Below, piece by piece: positions 1-8,371 of a stretch of DNA of 64,000 nucleotides. Both the position numbers and the translations under genes were made by a program. This stretch comes from Sporomusa termitida (lineage in GTDB: Bacteria; Bacillota; Negativicutes; Sporomusales; Sporomusaceae), in NCBI RefSeq assembly GCF_007641255.1, contig NZ_CP036259.1, positions 1,364,001 through 1,428,000 of the forward strand, read 5' to 3'. The stretch's first letter is position 1. Each line of letters starts with the position of its first letter. A model generated the notes under the pieces. It made no database searches. It had not been told where the DNA came from and was given only the letters and a program-made list of their open reading frames with translations.

Positions 1-1
1 C

Positions 2-379
2 TCGCATAATCTGGTAGTTTTGGCTTTTGCCAGAGCTCACAAACTTGGTGTTGATGTGGAACATATCCGGTGTATGCCGGATTTCCCGGAAATAGTGGCG
101 TGCTTTTTTCATCCCCAGGAAAAAGCAGCTTTTCAGCGCCATCCCTACGGTGCAAGGCAGCAGGCTTTTTTTGATTGCTGGACATGTAAAGAGGCATTTG
201 TCAAGGCGACAGGGGAGGGTTTGAACCGTTCCTTAGATTCCTTTTGCATCACGAGCAACAGTGAAAATAACAATACCAGGCTCAACGTGACCGGCGAAGG
301 GATCAGTACTGCAAGCTGGAATATTGCTCCCTTTAGACCTGCCCCAGGTTATGCCGGTGCTGTTGCTTTCGAGGTTTAA
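2..379 (+). CDS. 4'-phosphopantetheinyl transferase, Sfp type (5' truncated by window edge)
   Basis: C-terminal part of an Sfp/AcpT-superfamily phosphopantetheinyl transferase, which moves the phosphopantetheine arm of CoA onto carrier-protein serines (NRPS, PKS or fatty-acid carriers). The frame is open to the window edge. It reads SHNLVVLAFA, then the Mg2+-binding GVDVE motif, then WTCKEAFVKATGEG, matching the family WxxKEA motif. The chain ends about 70 residues later. The upstream SH and GVDVE spacing is typical of the family, so the first ATG/TTG-like codon visible inside the window is not the real start. A Fur-type site lies a few hundred bases downstream. Sfp-type enzymes often accompany siderophore NRPS genes, but whether that is so here cannot be seen. 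Confidence 0.88.
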   Translation, partial: SHNLVVLAFARAHKLGVDVEHIRCMPDFPEIVACFFHPQEKAAFQRHPYGARQQAFFDCWTCKEAFVKATGEGLNRSLDSFCITSNSENNNTRLNVTGEGISTASWNIAPFRPAPGYAGAVAFEV

Positions 380-601
380 CAGGAAAACCTGCGGCATACC
401 GGGCCGGGGAACAGGATAACTGATCGGCTTGCGGCTAGGCCAGCAACCCGTATTCGTGCCAGGTGGTGTTTGCGCTATTTAACGCTCTACTTGCTGCCTG
501 GCTAAAGCACTGGTGCAGCTATCAACCAGTGTCCCTTACGTTTGCAACAGAAGGTAAGGTGCTTGGGCAGCAGAAGGCCAGGTTGTTTGGGTAAGTAAAA
601 T

Positions 602-664
602 TTGACAAAGAAAAAGAATGACCATATAATTAAACGCTGGATAGATAATGATAATCAATGTTAT
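602..664 (+). promoter_or_regulatory. sigma-A promoter with overlapping downstream Fur box
   Basis: TTGACA (602-607), a 17-base spacer, and TATAAT (625-630) form a consensus sigma-A promoter. A Fur-type operator, GATAATGATAATCAATGTT, lies at 644-662 and agrees with the 19-base Fur consensus at 16 of 19 positions. It sits just downstream of the expected transcription start, which would give repression when iron is plentiful. The unit it controls is short and ends at the terminator at 789-822. The stretch 380-601 before it shows no convincing gene. Confidence 0.75.
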
Positions 665-684
665 AAAAAGAGGGGTTTATTGCA

Positions 685-750
685 GTGAGTAAACAGAGCA
701 AAAATATCTCTTATCCGGCATTTATGCCCACGAAGCTATCTAAAGCCTAG
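685..750 (+). CDS. possible 21-residue peptide in Fur-controlled transcript
   Basis: GTG-initiated reading frame of 21 codons (VSKQSKNISYPAFMPTKLSK, then A and stop). An AGAGGGG sequence lies about nine bases upstream. It is the only sensible frame between a strong promoter/Fur box (602-664) and an intrinsic terminator (789-822). No family is recognisable, and there is no membrane segment or metal-ligand cluster. The alternative is that the transcript is a non-coding iron-responsive RNA and this frame is accidental. Confidence 0.3.
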   Translation: MSKQSKNISYPAFMPTKLSKA

Positions 751-788
751 CTTTTTGCAAGTGACTGTCAATAAAATATAGCCCACAG

Positions 789-822
789 CCTGCAAATTCT
801 TGAAGTCTTGCAGGATTTTTGT
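789..822 (+). terminator. intrinsic terminator
   Basis: CCTGCAA (789-795) pairs with TTGCAGG (808-814), followed by ATTTTTGTATTTT. It closes the short Fur-controlled unit started at 602. Confidence 0.65.
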
Positions 823-943
823 ATTTTCCTGGGAATGTATTGGGTATGACGATCCGCAGTAGGAAATGGCAGTTTGCGCGAATTCGGCCCATTTGGCTAA
901 ATCTGAACAAATAAAAGGTAAATGGGACAAAGGCGGGATAGCA

Positions 944-2134
944 GTGATTGGAAAAACCTTTATTGAATTAGTGTATGAAAGTGCCCATATTCAGCGGTGG
1001 AATGACCATATCCGGCCCAAAGGCTTTACGGAATTGGACAAGCAGGCCCACAAAATGATTATTGCTTTTGTATTGGCCAGATTTGAAGAGGATGACCGGG
1101 GCGCGGTCATTAACTGGGTCAATTTAATTGAGGGGGGAATTTTCGAATTTCTGCACAGGATTTGTTTAACAGATATAAAACCTTCGGTTTTTCGTGAGCT
1201 GATGTCTACCCATGGTGATAAACTGAACCGCTGGGTATTGAATGAATTAAAGCCGAAAATAGACTGTATTGGAGAAGCGTTTTACAATAAATTTGCCAAG
1301 TATCTCCTAGAGGCACAATATTTTCACAAAGAAAAGAAAATCCTGCGGGCCGCCCATTATCTGGCGACTAACTGGGAGTTCCAGATTATCCACAACCTTA
1401 ATTCGAACATCTATGGCTTAGAAGAAACAAAGGCCAGAATTGACAATGAGATTGAAGATCATTCCGACCTGGTTGGCGTGCAGAAAATCTGGTTAGGAAA
1501 AAAGACTAATCATTTTATCAATCTCGTCGGGCAATTAAGATTTCAGCAAAGGTGGGCTCAAGCGCCCAGAGTGCCGGAGACCTCGGTGATGGGGCACATG
1601 TTAATTGTAGCAATACTTGCCTATGTATTTTCGATACAGACCGGGGCTTGCGCCCAACGGATTGCCAACAACTATTTTGGCGGGTTGTTTCATGACCTGC
1701 CGGAGGTTTTGACCAGAGACATCGTTTCCCCGGTGAAAAGATCAGTACAAGGGCTGGAAGATCTGATCAAGCAAATCGAGAGCCGCCAGATTCAGGAAAA
1801 GCTGCTGCCGCTGTTGCCTTCAGGCTGGCATAAACAGATCTATTATTTTATTCAGGATGAGTTCAGCAATAAGGTTATTGTCGACAACCAGATAGTAATT
1901 GTGGGTTCAGGGGAAATAGCCGCTAACTATAATGAAGATCAATATTCGCCGATTGATGGTGAATTGCTGAAAGCCTGTGACCATTTTGCCGCCTACATCG
2001 AAGCCAAGCTTTCTTTAGCCCATGGCATTAGTTCGCGGCACCTCCGGGAGGGCGCTGATGATCTGTACAAGATTTATGAAAAGAAAAAAATAGCAGATAT
2101 TGACTTTGGCCGGCTTTTTGATTATTTTAAGTAA
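944..2134 (+). CDS. HD-domain phosphohydrolase (YfbR-like C-terminal half)
   Basis: Protein of about 396 residues. The C-terminal half has an HD metal-phosphohydrolase signature: PETSVMGHMLIVA supplies the first histidine, and GGLFHDLPEVLTRDIV supplies the HD pair near residue 250 with the following E-x-x-x-R-D segment. This pattern is typical of YfbR/YedJ-like HD hydrolases acting on nucleotides. The N-terminal 180 residues are less conserved and have no motif I can name. The GTG at 944 was chosen because AAAGGCGGG precedes it at good distance; the frame stays open upstream to 866 without a Shine-Dalgarno site. It appears monocistronic. The substrate cannot be told from sequence. Confidence 0.72.
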   Translation: MIGKTFIELVYESAHIQRWNDHIRPKGFTELDKQAHKMIIAFVLARFEEDDRGAVINWVNLIEGGIFEFLHRICLTDIKPSVFRELMSTHGDKLNRWVLNELKPKIDCIGEAFYNKFAKYLLEAQYFHKEKKILRAAHYLATNWEFQIIHNLNSNIYGLEETKARIDNEIEDHSDLVGVQKIWLGKKTNHFINLVGQLRFQQRWAQAPRVPETSVMGHMLIVAILAYVFSIQTGACAQRIANNYFGGLFHDLPEVLTRDIVSPVKRSVQGLEDLIKQIESRQIQEKLLPLLPSGWHKQIYYFIQDEFSNKVIVDNQIVIVGSGEIAANYNEDQYSPIDGELLKACDHFAAYIEAKLSLAHGISSRHLREGADDLYKIYEKKKIADIDFGRLFDYFK

Positions 2135-2384
2135 TAGGGATGATTGCTGCAAAATCAAATTGTAGCATAAGTTTTCAGGACAGGACCACCGTCCCGCGGC
2201 TTTTTGCCGGCCCAATTATCATACATAACCTGATAGACCGCGGGTTAAACTTCTAACACTGTATCACAGCATGCAAGCTAAGCCCCCTGTGCATTTTTGC
2301 CGGCCAAGATGACAGTAACGGCTGTCCTCACGGGCGGGGCTTGGTTATTTGTATGTATCATCGTTGAAAGGTATGTGACTGCAT

Positions 2385-5039
2385 ATGTGGTTCTCAAAAG
2401 CACCGGAACAGGCGCTGAACGAATTTACTGTCAACCCGGCGACCGGGCTGACTACGGAAGAAGCCAAAGCCAGACTGGCCAAGTATGGCGAAAATAAGCT
2501 AAAGGGCAAACCCAAGAAAGGGTTAATCGCGTTATTTTTCACCCATCTGCAGGATATGCTGATTTACGTCTTGCTGGGGGCAGCAGTTATTACTGTTTTT
2601 ATTGGCGAATATGTTGACGCGGTTATTATCCTGCTGGTAGTTGTTTTAAATGCAGTTATCGGTGTTGTGCAGGAATACAAAGCGGAAAAGGCCATCGAAG
2701 CCCTGCAGGACATGACAACCCCCAGAGCACTTGTAAAACGTGATGGCGAGGTCAGGGAAATTAATTCCGAGGAGATTGTCCCCGGTGATATCATCGTCCT
2801 TGATGCCGGCCGCTTTGTCCCTGCCGATCTCAGGCTGATCGACAGCGCCAATCTTAAAATAGAGGAATCATCGCTTACCGGCGAATCTGTTCCGTCTGAG
2901 AAAAATGCCAATGCTATACATGAAAATTCTAAAACCCCGATTGGGGACCAGTCCAATATGGCATTTATGTCAACTTTAGCCACCTATGGCCGGGGGGAAG
3001 GCGTTGTTGTCGCCACGGCGATGGCTACGGAGATTGGCCGGATTGCCACGATACTGGATGAAGATATTGAAGAAATGACGCCCTTGCAAAAGCGGCTTGA
3101 TGAGCTGGGCAAAATCTTAGGGTTTCTGGCTATCGGCATATGTGTGCTTATATTTATTATCGCCCTTTTCCAACAACGTGATTTATTCGAGATGTTCATC
3201 ACCGCCATAAGTCTGGCAGTGGCGGCTATTCCGGAAGGGCTGCCGGCTATTGTTGCCATTGTTCTGGCCCTGGGGGTTACCAGAATGTCCAAAATCAACG
3301 CCATCGTCAAAAAACTCCCGGCCGTGGAATCACTGGGGTCTGTAAACATTATTTGTTCAGACAAAACAGGAACCCTGACTCAGAATAAGATGACAGTGGT
3401 AAAACTTTATACTTTCGGCAATGTAAAGGATATCCCGGCGGCGGGCACAGGACTGGAAGCCGGACAGGACGAGCAGGAGCTGATAAAATCCTTTGTATTG
3501 TGTTCTGATGCAACCTATGAAAATGGACAAAGCACCGGTGACCCCACCGAGGTGGCATTGGTTGTCCTGGGGGAAAAATATGACCTGGCCAGGAGAACGC
3601 TGCATGCCGAGTATAAACGGGTTGGCGAAAAACCATTTGATTCGGAACGGAAATTAATGTCGACCCTCAATAAAGAAGAAAATGCCTATCGGGTTCATAC
3701 CAAAGGGGCGATCGATAATATTCTGGAATTATCAACCACGGCCTTAGTGAATGGCCGGATTGTTCCCCTAACAGCCGAGATGAAAGCAACCTATCTAAAG
3801 GTTGCCGAAGAAATGTCAGATCATGCCTTGCGCGTTCTGGGCGCGGCCTTTAAAAACACAGACCGTAAGCTTGAGCAGGCCGACATGGAAACAGACTTAA
3901 CCGTGATTGGGTTAGTGGGTATGATTGATCCGCCCCGGATTGAGGTCCGCGATTCCATCCATGAAGCGATAAATGCCGGCATTACACCGATTATGATTAC
4001 CGGCGACCATAAAAATACGGCAGTAGCCATCGCCCGGGAACTGGGGATCGCCACCAGCATCGAGCAGAGTATTACCGGTGCCGAGCTGGATCAATTATCG
4101 GAGGAGGAGTTTTTAAGTAAAATAAACAATTACCGGGTCTTCGCCAGAGTGTCGCCGGAGCATAAGGTCAAAATCGTAAAAGCCTATCAGGCCCACGGCA
4201 ACGTTGTGTCTATGACCGGTGACGGCGTCAATGACGCTCCCTCATTAAAGAACGCCGATATCGGTGTCGCGATGGGGATCACCGGGACTGACGTTGCTAA
4301 GGGTGCCAGTGATATGATTCTTACCGATGATAACTTTACAACGATCGTCCATGCCATTGAAGAAGGCCGGAACATTTACAACAATATCAAGAAATCGGTT
4401 ATATTCCTGCTTTCCTGCAATCTGGGCGAGGTTGTGGCCATATTCGTTTCCGTCCTGTGCTACTGGCCGTTACCGCTTATGGCCACTCATTTGCTGTGGA
4501 TTAACCTGATTACAGATACCCTGCCGGCGATTGCCCTTGGTATTGATCCCGGCAATAAAGATGTCATGAAGAAAAAACCCCGTGACCCCAAAGAAAGCTT
4601 CTTTGCCAACGGAGACGGCTTCAGAGCGGTCATGGGCGGCCTCCTGATCGGGAGCCTTACGCTCGCCGCCTTCTATTTTGGCTTGCGGGAATACGGCTAC
4701 AGCCTGGGCTCAAGGTCTATCCCGGACGAGGTGCTGACCTATGCCCGAACGATGGCGTTTGTAGTCCTGGCCGGTTCCCAGTTATTCTACTCCTTAGCCA
4801 TGCGCGACCCGGACAAGTCCATTTTCCAAATTGGCTTATTCTCTAATAAGTTTCTGATTGGTGCAATCCTGGTCGGGTTTATTTTACAGTTTGCTGTCAT
4901 CTCCGTACCGTTCCTGGCTGCGGCCTTTAAGGTCCAAATGCTTTCTGCACACGACTGGGGCCTGGTTATCCTGTTTAGTCTGGTGCCCTTGGTATTAAAG
5001 GAAAGCTCTAAATTATTTACGCGTACAAGTGGCAATTAG
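2385..5039 (+). CDS. P2A-type calcium-translocating P-type ATPase
   Basis: An 884-residue cation pump of the SERCA/YloB group that uses ATP to export Ca2+ across the inner membrane. It has an N-terminal cation-ATPase domain, the actuator TGES near residue 165, and M4 PEGLP (about 283-287), which with the M6 sequence NLITDTLPAIALGIDP marks Ca2+-type pumps. The phosphorylation site is D326 in SDKTGTLT. The hinge is GDGVNDAPSLK near 612, and about ten membrane segments are evident. Length fits the family. ATG 2385 is preceded by GAAAGG. The 150-base leader holds an AAGCCCC...GGGGCTT pairing that could fold, but no known riboswitch class was recognised. It appears to be a single-gene unit followed by a strong terminator. 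Confidence 0.93.
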   Translation: MWFSKAPEQALNEFTVNPATGLTTEEAKARLAKYGENKLKGKPKKGLIALFFTHLQDMLIYVLLGAAVITVFIGEYVDAVIILLVVVLNAVIGVVQEYKAEKAIEALQDMTTPRALVKRDGEVREINSEEIVPGDIIVLDAGRFVPADLRLIDSANLKIEESSLTGESVPSEKNANAIHENSKTPIGDQSNMAFMSTLATYGRGEGVVVATAMATEIGRIATILDEDIEEMTPLQKRLDELGKILGFLAIGICVLIFIIALFQQRDLFEMFITAISLAVAAIPEGLPAIVAIVLALGVTRMSKINAIVKKLPAVESLGSVNIICSDKTGTLTQNKMTVVKLYTFGNVKDIPAAGTGLEAGQDEQELIKSFVLCSDATYENGQSTGDPTEVALVVLGEKYDLARRTLHAEYKRVGEKPFDSERKLMSTLNKEENAYRVHTKGAIDNILELSTTALVNGRIVPLTAEMKATYLKVAEEMSDHALRVLGAAFKNTDRKLEQADMETDLTVIGLVGMIDPPRIEVRDSIHEAINAGITPIMITGDHKNTAVAIARELGIATSIEQSITGAELDQLSEEEFLSKINNYRVFARVSPEHKVKIVKAYQAHGNVVSMTGDGVNDAPSLKNADIGVAMGITGTDVAKGASDMILTDDNFTTIVHAIEEGRNIYNNIKKSVIFLLSCNLGEVVAIFVSVLCYWPLPLMATHLLWINLITDTLPAIALGIDPGNKDVMKKKPRDPKESFFANGDGFRAVMGGLLIGSLTLAAFYFGLREYGYSLGSRSIPDEVLTYARTMAFVVLAGSQLFYSLAMRDPDKSIFQIGLFSNKFLIGAILVGFILQFAVISVPFLAAAFKVQMLSAHDWGLVILFSLVPLVLKESSKLFTRTSGN

Positions 5040-5070
5040 CATGGAAAAAAGCCGGAATTGACCTCCGGGA

Positions 5071-5110
5071 ACCCGCTTTGTCTGGCAACGGACAATAGCG
5101 GGTTTTTTTT
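5071..5110 (+). terminator. intrinsic terminator of the Ca2+-ATPase gene
   Basis: ACCCGCT-TTGTC pairs with GGACAA-TAGCGGGT around TGGCAAC, followed by eight T residues. Confidence 0.85.
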
Positions 5111-5185
5111 CCGGTTGCCCGGGACTCGGAGCAGCAGGCCTGACCACCATTGCTTTCGCCGAAGGATATTGGAATTTTATGGCGA

Positions 5186-5351
5186 ACTAGTACCTTGTCA
5201 GCCCTAATCCAGTGAATACTGCCGGTCTATTTCCCGCAACCCTTCGTTGTCGTCAGTCGGCATACGTCCGGTATGCCTCCTTCCTCCGCCTTGGTTTGCG
5301 AAAAATAGCCTCGCCATTATTCTACCGTTTTAAGGCTGCCAAGGTACTAGT
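5186..5351. repeat. nested palindromic (MITE-like) repeat
   Basis: Terminal inverted repeats ACTAGTACCTTG (5186-5197) and CAAGGTACTAGT (5340-5351) enclose further nested pairs: TCAGCC/GGCTGC, CTATTTCCCGCAA/TTTGCGAAAAATAG, and the central hairpin GGCATAC-GTCC-GTATGCC. The sequence just after it, ACTAGTACCTTGACCACATTAT, recurs almost exactly at 52734-52756. It fills most of the gap between the ATPase and the next gene. The rest of that gap (5352-5416) holds a small CCCTC/GAGGG hairpin with a T-run just before the next Shine-Dalgarno site. Confidence 0.65.
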
Positions 5352-5416
5352 ACCTTGACCACATTATATTTTAAAGCCCTCTTCCTGTTGGAGGGTTTTT
5401 AAGGAGATGATGATCA

Positions 5417-5995
5417 ATGAGCCTGTGCCGGCAAATTTTATTATGGCTTCTCGTCCTTTGTTTCGCAACGGTTGCCGGGCCTGTTTATGCGCTTACCCCG
5501 CTCACAGTGGCCGTTTTGCCTGTTATCAATACCGCCCAGTACCGGTACGCGGATGATGTGCAGATCGTGCAGGACCTTATAAAAAAGCCGTTCAAATACC
5601 CTTATTATGCGCTGCTGCCGGCAGATACGGTTGCCCAAGCCACGCAGGCCGTTAGCACTGATAAGCATCCTTTCAGACTAACGGATGAGCAGGCTATGGC
5701 CGGTCTTGCCACCACCTTGTCCGCTGATATCGTTGTTGTTGTCGAATTGTCAAAAGTCCGGCTGAAACGGTTATATCTGCCCTGGTATGATGATACCTAC
5801 ATTGACTCCGACATCGTGCTGAAAGGGTATGCCTATTCGGCCGTAACCGGCAAATATGATGTAATCAAAGTGTCTAAAGCCAAATGGGAACCGGAAAGCA
5901 TTTATACAGATGCCGCCTTTGTTTTTACCGAATTGACCGAGCAAATACTGGTTAAGCTGCCTTATAAACGCATCCCGGTGCAGGCCGGGCAATGA
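5417..5995 (+). CDS. secreted protein of unknown function
   Basis: 192 residues beginning with a clear signal peptide (hydrophobic LLWLLVLCFATVAG, then PVYA as likely cleavage site). The mature part starts LTVAVLPVINTAQYRYADD, followed by alternating helix/strand segments and a basic C-terminus. The opening strand resembles periplasmic proteins of the CsgG/TolB-N type, but no family motif is definite, so I leave it unnamed. There is no lipobox cysteine. AAGGAG lies ten bases before ATG 5417. In a diderm organism the product would be periplasmic. Confidence 0.7.
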   Translation: MSLCRQILLWLLVLCFATVAGPVYALTPLTVAVLPVINTAQYRYADDVQIVQDLIKKPFKYPYYALLPADTVAQATQAVSTDKHPFRLTDEQAMAGLATTLSADIVVVVELSKVRLKRLYLPWYDDTYIDSDIVLKGYAYSAVTGKYDVIKVSKAKWEPESIYTDAAFVFTELTEQILVKLPYKRIPVQAGQ

Positions 5996-6073
5996 ACCGG
6001 CTGCCGCCCGGCCTGCCATACGGCTTGCAGACAGCCGGAATACACCGAGTGAAATAGGAGAGAAGGGGACGGA

Positions 6074-6787
6074 ATGCGGACCGTTGATCGTATCTTAGCG
6101 ACTTCAGACCTGCACGGCCAAAACACACGCTTTGTTAACCTGTTGAAAAAAACCGGTTACGAACCAGACCAGGACCTGCTGGTGGTATGTGGCGATTTGA
6201 TAGACCGGGGCGAGGAAAACCTGGACTGCCTGGCTACTTGTTTGGAGTTACAGCAGCAGGGGGCCGTCCTGCTTAAGGGCAATCATGAGCAGTTCTTAGA
6301 ACACAGCCTGGTTGAAATGCTGACAACCGATACCTGGCGTACCCGGCCCTCTGACAGCCTGTATACCTGGATTAAGCATAACGGCGGCGCCCGGATGTAC
6401 GAGGAAATAAAAGATTTGTCACCAGGCCGGCTAACGGAAATCCTGCAGTTTGTCCGCAGCCTGCCCCTTTATCTGGCTGTCGGCAAGTTCATTTTCAGCC
6501 ATGCCGGCGCCAATACCGCCAAACCGATTGAAGCAAATACCGAAAATGAACTGGTATGGATGGAGGCAAACTTTCCTTTTTGCCCGGCCTATGCCGGCAA
6601 AGTTCTTGTATTCGGGCATATTCCCACCTGGCTTTTATATCATTACAACGACATCAAAAAGAGAAAACAGGCCAGGATCTGGTACGACCGCCAGCACCAG
6701 GACAAAATCTGCCTGGACTGCGGCGGGGTATTCGGCGGACAGCTGGCCGCCATCGAGCTGCCAAGCTGCCGCGAGTTTTATAATTAA
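6074..6787 (+). CDS. calcineurin-like metallophosphoesterase (PrpA/PrpE-type)
   Basis: 237-residue phosphoesterase with all five metal motifs of the Ser/Thr-phosphatase/Ap4A-hydrolase group: SDLHGQ near the N-terminus (GDxHG type), GDLIDRG, GNHEQ, FSHAGANT and FGHIPT. It should be a cytoplasmic di-metal enzyme acting on phosphoproteins or dinucleoside polyphosphates. The two activities cannot be separated by motif. Start ATG 6074 follows GGAGAGAAGGGGA. It begins a probable operon with the zinc-ribbon gene and the YqeK-like gene, which is also linked to dinucleoside tetraphosphate hydrolysis. Confidence 0.88.
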   Translation: MRTVDRILATSDLHGQNTRFVNLLKKTGYEPDQDLLVVCGDLIDRGEENLDCLATCLELQQQGAVLLKGNHEQFLEHSLVEMLTTDTWRTRPSDSLYTWIKHNGGARMYEEIKDLSPGRLTEILQFVRSLPLYLAVGKFIFSHAGANTAKPIEANTENELVWMEANFPFCPAYAGKVLVFGHIPTWLLYHYNDIKKRKQARIWYDRQHQDKICLDCGGVFGGQLAAIELPSCREFYN

Positions 6788-6819
6788 GTCGCCTTATTTT
6801 ATTGAAAGCGGTGATACCT

Positions 6820-7341
6820 GTGAAACTGCTGTATTGTCCCCAATGCCATGATATGTTTAGTCTGAGCTTTGTCGAGAAGCAGTGTACCTGCGGCGGCACT
6901 TACGGCCATTATGAAGCCGATGGGCTGCAGGCTGTATACAGTGGACCGGGAATCCCGCTGGGTATAGGTAATGATAGCTTCAGGGCAGCAGTCAGCCGGC
7001 AGCAGGAACTGAATCTAAGGCAAGAAATCCCCTTTCCTGGTGCTAAGTTTGAGGCCTGGATCGTGCCGGCTAACAGCAGTACCTTTACCGGCGTTTGTGG
7101 AGAGCCAAGGCTCAAGTTGTCAGGCGTACAGCTTATTATTGAAACCCTGCAACAGCAGATCACAGCCTATGATCAGGCGGCCGATGAATTCCCTGGTAAT
7201 GATGATGCCTACTTAGGGCTGGAAGCAGAGCTGGACCGGCTTGAGAAAATATTAAAATACATCCGGAAACTAAAACACCGGCAGGATAAAATGCAGGCGG
7301 AAGCCCGCCAAGAGAGGAGCAAGACAAGATTAGATGAATGA
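6820..7341 (+). CDS. zinc-ribbon protein of unknown function
   Basis: About 173 residues. The N-terminus has a CPQC...CTCGG cluster, consistent with a small zinc ribbon, then a non-repetitive middle. The C-terminal 60 residues are charged and helical (EAELDRLEKILKYIRKLKHRQDK). GTG 6820 is preferred because AAAGCGG stands just upstream; TTG 6802 in the same frame is possible. The 3' end overlaps the next gene by eight bases, indicating translational coupling. The family was not recognised. Confidence 0.65.
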   Translation: MKLLYCPQCHDMFSLSFVEKQCTCGGTYGHYEADGLQAVYSGPGIPLGIGNDSFRAAVSRQQELNLRQEIPFPGAKFEAWIVPANSSTFTGVCGEPRLKLSGVQLIIETLQQQITAYDQAADEFPGNDDAYLGLEAELDRLEKILKYIRKLKHRQDKMQAEARQERSKTRLDE

Positions 7342-7945
7342 AGTATTCTCTAATTTGATTGTTAAGTTACATTTTACGGGTAAGATTGAGACAGACGCCA
7401 TAAACCTGCTGCAGGAATATGATTGCGGTAATATTGCCGACCATAGTCGCAAAGTTGCTGCTGAAGCCCGGCGACTGGCCGGCCGGTGTGGTGCCAATGA
7501 GCAGCAGGCTGTTATTGCCGGCTATCTGCATGATATTGGCGGCATTATCCCGGATGCTGAGAAAATTGCTGCGTGCAATAAGCTGGGAATTGATATATTG
7601 GCGGCAGAGCACCTTGTACCGGCTCTTTTGCATGGTAAAATCTCAAGGCTTATGGCTGCTGAGATCTTTAACATTAAGGACCCGGCCATTCTAAGTGCCA
7701 TTGAATGTCATTCGACCTTAAAAGCCAATGCCACTTTGGCTGATATGATATTATTTGTGGCCGATAAGCTGCAGTGGGATCCTGCGCATAATGCAGGTTT
7801 TATAACAGATATTAAAGCGGCCCTGGAGGTTTCAGTGGCAGCCGGGGCTTTTGCCTATCTCCGGTATTTATACGACAACCGGCAACAGCTTAAGGCTTAT
7901 CATCCCTGGGCTTTTGAAGCCTATCGCGATTTACAGGGGAAATAG
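7334..7945 (+). CDS. YqeK-like HD-domain hydrolase
   Basis: 203 residues with the HD order of the YqeK group: DHSRKVAAEA (first H), GYLHDIGG (HD pair), then a helix with HLVPALLHGKISR, and late ECHSTLKANATLADMILFVADKLQ, which matches the YqeK H-x-T-x6-M/L-x5-aDk pattern. YqeK proteins hydrolyse Ap4A symmetrically. The GYLHDIGG and ADK elements support this, though canonical YqeK starts sooner after its first helix. It overlaps the zinc-ribbon gene by eight bases. It shares likely substrate class with the metallophosphoesterase two genes upstream. Confidence 0.7.
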   Translation: MNEVFSNLIVKLHFTGKIETDAINLLQEYDCGNIADHSRKVAAEARRLAGRCGANEQQAVIAGYLHDIGGIIPDAEKIAACNKLGIDILAAEHLVPALLHGKISRLMAAEIFNIKDPAILSAIECHSTLKANATLADMILFVADKLQWDPAHNAGFITDIKAALEVSVAAGAFAYLRYLYDNRQQLKAYHPWAFEAYRDLQGK

Positions 7946-8371
7946 GGGCAAGGTGCTTACAAGTGCATTAAGGTAGTACGTTGAGGGGCGTTGCTTGCGT
8001 ATGTTTCCAAAGTAAAGGGTAATAATTTAAAAATATATTGACAAAATTTGCAATAAAGGGAATAATTAAACGTATTCATATGCCTAAAATTTAGTGGTGT
8101 ATAGGTACGCAGAGGACTTGGCTGGAGGTTGATATTTTCTGGCACAATCCCGTTATTGAATAGGAAATACTTTAAAGCTGCATTGAGTTAGCCTGGAAAC
8201 ATGTAAGCATGGTCCGGACTGCCTGCGTAACAATCACCATTCGACCTGTGAGCGATGGGAAGGGGATTGGCTTCCTAAACGGTCATTTTCAATCTTTTGA
8301 GCAATCAGAAGATTTTTTTGTTTTAATCGGCAATAATCCAAATCATTTTACCATTTGAGGAGCTGAAGCAA
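7946..8371 (+). promoter_or_regulatory. tpsB upstream/leader region with operator half-sites
   Basis: TATGTTTCCAAA (8000-8011) is identical to one arm of the dyad before tpsA. An inverted half-site TGGAAACAT is at 8194-8202. A TTGACA-like -35 is at 8038-8043 with a weak AT-rich -10 about 17 bases on. A GC-rich segment from 8205 to 8285 could fold. It is followed by AATCTT...AAGATT (8291-8314) and a T-run (to about 8320), which looks like a weak terminator or attenuator. No known riboswitch consensus was recognised. Confidence 0.5.

Noticed and set aside
2237-2384. Ca2+-ATPase leader as an M-box or yybP-ykoY riboswitch
   Set aside because: An AAGCCCC/GGGGCTT pairing exists, but the conserved core sequences of those classes are not present.
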